Assembly: GCA_003555185.1 (NCBI GenBank)
Contig: PWFZ01000149.1
Coordinates: 1 to 10,326, forward strand
Reading direction: 5' to 3'
DNA length: 10,326 bases
Origin: Balneolaceae bacterium
GTDB taxonomy: Bacteria > Bacteroidota > Rhodothermia > Balneolales > Balneolaceae
Numbering within the stretch: position 1 is the first letter of the stretch; the number at the start of each line of letters is the position of its first letter. Made by a program: the position numbers and the translations under genes. The notes under the pieces were generated by a model. It did no database searches, was not told where the DNA came from, and worked only from the letters and a program-made list of their open reading frames with translations. Below, piece by piece: positions 6,436-10,326 of this stretch.

Positions 6436-6926
6436 TGAATAAACTAAGGTTTAGCTGGGTTGCCGTACTGTGCTTTCTGGGGGCTGTTTTCTTAATGCAA
6501 TGCGAAGATGAAATGCCGCGAACAGAAAGAGCGGATCAAGTTGAGGAGGAACAAATTGAGGAGGGTGAGGAGTTTAGGCGACACGAAGAAGGAAGAGGCG
6601 ATGAAGCGGCGCCCGGCATTGCGGAAGGGCATGAAGTGAATGTAGTAGACGATCGTGAAGAATTGATTGAAAATATGCGGGAGCTTTTGAGTGATCTTAT
6701 TGATGAACTTGAAGAACGGGCTGAAGCTGATGAGATGGAAGCCTATGATCAGGTGCAAAATGATCAACTTGAACTTAACCAGTTAATCAATGAAGCTGAA
6801 AGAACAGCTGATGAAAACTGGGAGGAAATTAAAGAGGATGTTCAGGAAACATATGTTCGTATTGCAGTGGATCATAATGAACGTGTTCGGCCCGAAGGAG
6901 CCCATGGTGGCCGTGAGTTTGGCTGA
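6435..6926 (+). CDS. small acidic lipoprotein of unknown function
   Basis: This is a 163-residue protein that I do not recognise. Residues 1-22 form a lipoprotein signal (MNKLRF, then a hydrophobic stretch) with C23 in FLMQC. The -1 glutamine is atypical, but relaxed lipoboxes occur in Bacteroidota. The next residues EDE resemble the acidic export signal that sends lipoproteins to the cell surface in some Bacteroidota. Residues 24-70 are low complexity and rich in E and R. Residues 72-150 read as long amphipathic helices, probably coiled coil or a helical bundle, with DENWEEIKEDVQETY near the end. It is most likely anchored in the outer membrane. The gene converges on the GH20 gene, whose end lies 27 bases away. 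Confidence 0.78.
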   Translation: MNKLRFSWVAVLCFLGAVFLMQCEDEMPRTERADQVEEEQIEEGEEFRRHEEGRGDEAAPGIAEGHEVNVVDDREELIENMRELLSDLIDELEERAEADEMEAYDQVQNDQLELNQLINEAERTADENWEEIKEDVQETYVRIAVDHNERVRPEGAHGGREFG

Positions 6927-6944
6927 TAAAGTGCTCCTTTTTTT
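6897..6944 (+). terminator. weak candidate terminator after the acidic lipoprotein
   Basis: GGAGC (6897-6901) and GCTCC (6933-6937) can pair, with an inner GGCC/GGCT helix. Seven T residues follow at 6938-6944. The arms are short and the left arm lies inside the coding sequence, so folding strength is doubtful. Confidence 0.35.
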
Positions 6945-6953
6945 GTCGTACAA

Positions 6954-9530
6954 CTAATCTACAAGAACTGATCGGCCTGACCTGCCGGAACTGCTGAAGC
7001 CGGCAAGGCGCACAGTTTCATCCCCATTCAGCTCCACAGGGTCACTGTATACCGGAGAGTTTACGGTCGGTTCGCTGCCATCCAGGGTATACCTTATAAT
7101 TGTCCCGGGCAGTGAGATGTTTGCATGAAGAGACGCGTCACGAATCACAGCTCCCGGTGGCGGTATGCGGTAGTTGACCTCTTCGTAAAGACGGTCTAGG
7201 CGGGGCAACTCAACGCTGCCGAGTCGATTGGCAAACTCATTCCATGCAACCAGGCGTTCTTGCTCGAACTCTTCACGGTTACGGAGATTACCCCATTTCG
7301 GCTGACCCGCCCAGGCGCGCTCGGCAAGGCCCAGCAAACGGGGCAGAATCATATACTCCATCCGTCCCGGCTCGTTTACTGTCTCTGTCCAGAGCTGACC
7401 CTGAAGCCCGAGAATATTATTACGGGCATTTTTCTCCAGGCTTTCCATCTCTTCAAAGTGATCTTCAGCAAGAGGATTTCCGTAATTGTTGTCCTGAGAA
7501 TTCATAAAGAGATTGAAAGGTGCAAAAGAAAACGGTGCCTCAGTGGTGAGCATGGCGGCCCAGTAGAATCCGGGCTCCTGCCAGTGCTTGTCGTAGGCCA
7601 GGTCGAAATAGAAATTGGATGCGTGCGATATCACAACCTCATATCCGCTGTTGGCCAGCGCATAGGCGCGGTCTTCAGTTCCTCCACCCCAAATATTTGA
7701 CCATACGTATGGGATTGCCGATCCGGCAAAGTCAGGGTTGATCGTCATGCCTTCCTCTTCTCCTTCGCGGAAAGCGATCTCCTCCCATCCGGCCATCACA
7801 ATTCCGTGCGGCTCCAGTTTGCGGATCAGTCGCTCGAAGAAGTAAGATTGCAGATCGCGTACATTTTTAATTTGCTCCTGTTCCATCAGCTCTTTGCAGG
7901 CCGGAGAATCTGTCCATGCTCCCATGGGCACTTCATCACCCCCCATATGGATCACATTAAGTGGTGCATCTGCCTCCCTGTGCATCTCAATCAGCTCTTC
8001 AATCACAACATCCATAAAACGGTAGGTCGACTCCAGGCAGACGTTGATTACATTGTCCGTGTAGTTCTGAACCGAACGGTAGGATGACTCGTCCTGCGGA
8101 TCGTGCAGCCTGTGTACGTCCGCGTTTGAATTTTCACCGTCCTTCTTCAGCCGCTCATACCGGCGCTCCATTGCTATGATTGCGGCCCGTGCGTGGCCCG
8201 GGACATCAATTTCGGGAATCACCTCGATGTGCCGTTCGTTAGCAAACTGCAGCAGGTCGATATACTCATCGCGTGAATACCACCCGCTTCCAAAAGAGTT
8301 ACCCGGTGTGGGGTTGGGGCCTGATCCATAGACCGGGATCATATACTCCTCTTCAGCTTCAGTGTGGCCCCGCCGGCCACCCACTTCCGTCAGTTCGGGG
8401 AGCTCTGCAATGGCGATACGCCATCCCTCATCATCCGTAAGGTGAAAGTGAAATTTATTAAGCTTGTAAGTAGCCATAACGTCAAGAAGGCGTTTTACAT
8501 CCTCAACTCCATGGAAATTACGGGCTACGTCAAGGTGCATGCCGCGGTAGGGAAATGCCGGTTCATCGGCGATAGTTGCAACGTTAATGGTAAGGCCCTC
8601 AACCGCTCGGAATGTGATCAGAGATCGCAGCGTCTGAATTCCGTAAAATGCACCCGGAGCTGTGTCGGCAGTGATGGCTATGTTGTCTTTTATAATCTCC
8701 AGATTGTAGCCTTCAGGTGATGTCATTCCGGTAGAGTCACGAAGCAGGGTGATATCAGCTTGCTGGCTGGCTTCCCCAATAACCTCAGCGTTTATTCCGA
8801 ACTCACTCATTAGGGCGTTGACCAGGAATGCCGCTTCTGTCTCGAATGCAGAATCTGCGTAAATCACCATGGTTTCGGGAAATATGAAGCGGCTATCGTT
8901 TTTGCTGTAGGCGACAGGAGTGGGGGTAATGGGTGTCAGCTCTTCCCGGTCAAGCTGTGTGAGCCGTTCGTTCTGTTCGAAAGTGACATCCGGAGTGGGA
9001 ACGGGTACGTTGTCGCCCGGTGAACGATGGATCTGTTCATCGGACTCGAAGGGATGGATAGTCACAGGCTTAACCTGCTCAATGGATCCATTTTCATGCA
9101 CAAAATAGAAGCCTTCAGGCGCGTCAGATTTTTTGATGGCAAAAAACCGGGCCATGTAGTCTATATCCAGCCTCTCTCCGGGGTTGAGTGGTATAAATTG
9201 ATCGGTAGGTTCAAGCTTGAAAAAATAACCGTTGATGTGAGAAACAGCGAACTCAGGAGGAAAGCTTTCGGTGTCCAAAATGCGCAGGGAATTAAAGTAG
9301 AGCGCCCATCCGTCAGCCTGCAGTGGTTCGTCTCCGTTGTTGATCAGCGATAAAGTTGCACTTAATTTATTACCGGGTTCAAAGTTGGAGTTCACTTTCC
9401 ACTCAATATCGATGGATGATGAGGTGATATTTGCATCGGGTTGGTTGCTGCACGACAGGAGCGTAATACAGAGTGTGAAGACTATTATAAATGGATATAG
9501 AGATATTTGAGGGATGGATTCTTTGGCCAT
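6954..9530 (-). CDS. GH20 beta-N-acetylhexosaminidase (chitobiase-like) lipoprotein
   Basis: From the ATG at 9530 the protein is 858 residues; a TTG at 9539 would add three and is less likely. A signal peptide ends in the lipobox LLSC with C27, so the enzyme is lipid-anchored, probably in the outer membrane. The domain order is that of chitobiases: an N-terminal CHB_HEX-like carbohydrate-binding region at about 35-165 (IEWKVNSNF, GWALYFNSLRIL), a GH20b alpha/beta domain at about 200-322, the catalytic TIM barrel at about 325-745, and a C-terminal CHB_HEX_C-like domain at about 790-858 (IRYTLDGSEPT). The catalytic pair is D532-E533 in HMGGDEVPMGAW. YRGMHLDVARNF, HFHLTDDEGWRI and PEIDVPGHA are further GH20 signatures. 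It should remove terminal GlcNAc or GalNAc from chitooligosaccharides or glycoconjugates by substrate-assisted catalysis. It looks somewhat richer in GC than the neighbouring hydrolases. Confidence 0.95.
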   Translation of the reverse strand: MAKESIPQISLYPFIIVFTLCITLLSCSNQPDANITSSSIDIEWKVNSNFEPGNKLSATLSLINNGDEPLQADGWALYFNSLRILDTESFPPEFAVSHINGYFFKLEPTDQFIPLNPGERLDIDYMARFFAIKKSDAPEGFYFVHENGSIEQVKPVTIHPFESDEQIHRSPGDNVPVPTPDVTFEQNERLTQLDREELTPITPTPVAYSKNDSRFIFPETMVIYADSAFETEAAFLVNALMSEFGINAEVIGEASQQADITLLRDSTGMTSPEGYNLEIIKDNIAITADTAPGAFYGIQTLRSLITFRAVEGLTINVATIADEPAFPYRGMHLDVARNFHGVEDVKRLLDVMATYKLNKFHFHLTDDEGWRIAIAELPELTEVGGRRGHTEAEEEYMIPVYGSGPNPTPGNSFGSGWYSRDEYIDLLQFANERHIEVIPEIDVPGHARAAIIAMERRYERLKKDGENSNADVHRLHDPQDESSYRSVQNYTDNVINVCLESTYRFMDVVIEELIEMHREADAPLNVIHMGGDEVPMGAWTDSPACKELMEQEQIKNVRDLQSYFFERLIRKLEPHGIVMAGWEEIAFREGEEEGMTINPDFAGSAIPYVWSNIWGGGTEDRAYALANSGYEVVISHASNFYFDLAYDKHWQEPGFYWAAMLTTEAPFSFAPFNLFMNSQDNNYGNPLAEDHFEEMESLEKNARNNILGLQGQLWTETVNEPGRMEYMILPRLLGLAERAWAGQPKWGNLRNREEFEQERLVAWNEFANRLGSVELPRLDRLYEEVNYRIPPPGAVIRDASLHANISLPGTIIRYTLDGSEPTVNSPVYSDPVELNGDETVRLAGFSSSGRSGRSVLVD

Positions 9531-9680
9531 CGAATTCAATTATATGTGATTGCGATTCAGGAGGTATAGCGTTGGGTCGTGAATAAGACTTTATAATATT
9601 CAATTGAAGTGAAAAGATTTAGCTCCGTTACAGGTTTTTATCTTTTTTCTGATTTGATACTTTAAATTGATGATTGATAG

Positions 9681-9711
9681 TTGAGTTGAAACCTGAAAAG
9701 CCGTAACTTTG
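9681..9711 (+). promoter_or_regulatory. candidate Bacteroidetes-type promoter for the tRNA-Arg region
   Basis: TAACTTTG at 9704-9711 fits the -7 consensus TAnnTTTG exactly. TTG at 9681-9683, preceded by G, partly fits the -33 TTTG with a 20-base spacer. It points toward the tRNA-like fragment and tRNA-Arg, giving a start near 9718 and a leader of about 145 bases. The consensus is known from Bacteroides and Flavobacterium; its use in this organism is inferred. Confidence 0.45.
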
Positions 9712-9763
9712 GGGTCTGCGATGTTTTGAAGGTCATGAGATTAGAGTCTTGATGAATTTCGCA

Positions 9764-9811
9764 CCGTAGCTCAACTGTCCCGAAAACGTTCGGGATGACT
9801 TTGGATCAGGA
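9764..9811 (+). pseudogene. broken tRNA-Arg-like copy interrupted by a hairpin
   Basis: CCGTAGCTCAACTG (9764-9777) is identical to positions 9868-9881 of the intact tRNA-Arg downstream. Bases 9796-9811 match its anticodon arm (9893-9908) at 14 of 16 positions. Between these, the 11 bases of the real tRNA are replaced by an 18-base perfect hairpin. The T-arm and 3' acceptor strand are missing, and the anticodon-stem pairing is only partial. It therefore cannot be a working tRNA. It may be a decayed tandem duplicate or a chimera with a palindromic repeat. Confidence 0.5.
9778..9795. repeat. perfect hairpin inside the tRNA-like fragment
   Basis: TCCCGAA and TTCGGGA pair perfectly over seven bases around AACG, and the element is followed by TGAC. 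On the other strand it reads GTCATCCCGAACG, a shape I associate with dispersed palindromic repeats in related genomes. No second copy is visible in this window. Confidence 0.5.
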
Positions 9812-9863
9812 TTTTGATCCGTGGAGTTTAAGTGAAACGGAATTATTTATTGAAAACAAACAT

Positions 9864-9937
9864 GCGCCCGTAGCTCAACTGGATAGAGCATCTGACTTCG
9901 GATCAGAAGGTTTGGGGTTCGAATCCCTACGGGCGTA
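9864..9937 (+). tRNA. tRNA-Arg (anticodon TCG)
   Basis: The 74-base cloverleaf is complete. The acceptor GCGCCCG pairs with CGGGCGT, with a G-U first pair. The D-stem is GCTC/GAGC. The anticodon stem TCTGA/TCAGA encloses the loop CTTCGGA, giving anticodon TCG, which reads CGA and related CGN arginine codons. The T-stem TGGGG/CCCTA encloses TTCGAAT. The discriminator is A, and CCA is not encoded. A strong terminator follows nine bases later. The gene lies downstream of a partial copy of itself. Confidence 0.96.
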
Positions 9938-9945
9938 CAATACTT

Positions 9946-9984
9946 AAACCCATGACTCGAAAAGAGTTATGGGTTTTTTATTTT
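9946..9984 (+). terminator. rho-independent terminator of tRNA-Arg
   Basis: AAACCCATGACTC and GAGTTATGGGTTT form a 13-bp stem with one G-U pair around GAAAA. The stem runs into TTTTTTATTTT. It is the clear end of the tRNA-Arg transcript. Confidence 0.9.
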
Positions 9985-10326
9985 GTGCTATTGACGATTT
10001 TTTTGAGGGAAAAATTTAGATTTGGGTAACAGAATACCGGGTGTCGATTACTTAATTTGTGGGTAGTCATCATTTCTAAAGCACCTTGAGTTTGAGAGTT
10101 TTTGAGCATGAAAATATACTCTCATATTTATTAGTACCAATTTTATGTCACCGAAAGATCATTATTTGATAGAAATTGCCAATTGTTCAACTTCAAGTCT
10201 ATGGCTGAGACTGTGAATAACGGTTAAGCTGATTAGCAGGGAAAAGAGAGGGTTGTTACTCTTTATTTTTGGCAAAATCTCTGATTTCGACCACTTTATC
10301 ACTGAGTGGTTACGTGGCGAAGATTC
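9985..10326. other. AT-rich stretch without a convincing gene
   Basis: No RNA gene, and no ORF with a start and family resemblance, is seen. A minus-strand frame is open from the right edge to a TAA at 10162-10164 (54 sense codons), but its translation resembles nothing I know and its length is near chance. CCACT and AGTGG near 10290-10308 could form a small hairpin. Confidence 0.4.

Noticed and set aside
6492..6767. Minus-strand frame of 91 codons, rich in I and F
   Set aside because: It is the antisense of the E-rich lipoprotein; glutamate codons read backwards give such hydrophobic strings.
7244..9353. Several plus-strand frames inside the GH20 gene
   Set aside because: All are opposite the continuous, motif-rich hexosaminidase frame and show no family features.
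9403..9603. Minus-strand 66-codon frame upstream of and overlapping the GH20 start
   Set aside because: It overlaps the GH20 signal peptide in another frame and looks like no known protein.
10256..10312. Minus-strand segment reading PLSDKVVEIRDFAKNKE between two stops
   Set aside because: It looks protein-like but is only 17 codons long and has stops on both sides.
10162..10326. Minus-strand frame open to the right edge
   Set aside because: Fifty-four sense codons in AT-rich DNA is close to chance, and the translation is unfamiliar; a truncated gene cannot be excluded.

Overview
The window looks like a piece of chromosome from a Bacteroidota-related, probably Balneolaeota-type (Balneolaceae) bacterium. 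This placement is an inference from moderate GC, leaders that mostly lack Shine-Dalgarno sites, a TAnnTTTG-type promoter, Bacteroidetes-style lipoprotein signals and protein resemblance. It was not tested by a search.

Layout. Bases 1-2947 (+) hold a tandem pair of amidohydrolase-superfamily genes overlapping by one base. The first is cut by the left edge and keeps the metal ligands of the imidazolonepropionase-like type. The second is exported and has lost the HxH motif and other ligand positions, so it looks like a non-catalytic or altered partner. Bases 2948-3629 are non-coding and rich in repeats. They hold three copies of a terminator-like hairpin unit spaced about 200 bp apart, a REP-like palindrome, a further hairpin, and a short reading frame that may be a gene remnant. 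Bases 3630-6244 carry an alpha/beta hydrolase (+) that converges, with stop codons overlapping by 4 bp, on a PAS-LuxR regulator (-). That regulator follows a second, monoacylglycerol-lipase-like alpha/beta hydrolase (-). Bases 6245-6434 are the divergent upstream region, with a 12-bp direct repeat and a 15-codon leader frame touching the next start codon. Bases 6435-6926 (+) encode a very acidic small lipoprotein. Bases 6954-9530 (-) encode a large GH20 beta-N-acetylhexosaminidase lipoprotein with chitobiase-like domain order. Bases 9531-9985 hold a probable promoter, a broken tRNA-like copy carrying a hairpin, an intact tRNA-Arg (TCG) and a strong terminator. Bases 9985-10326 show no convincing gene.

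How the parts relate. The genes are mostly degradative: amidohydrolases, two serine hydrolases and a chitooligosaccharide-cleaving exo-enzyme, several of them exported. This fits a heterotroph living on polymers and lipids. The PAS-LuxR protein could regulate the adjacent hydrolases, but only proximity supports that. The most unusual items are the ligand-less second amidohydrolase, the repeated, partly chimeric terminator unit, and the tRNA-Arg fragment interrupted by a hairpin.
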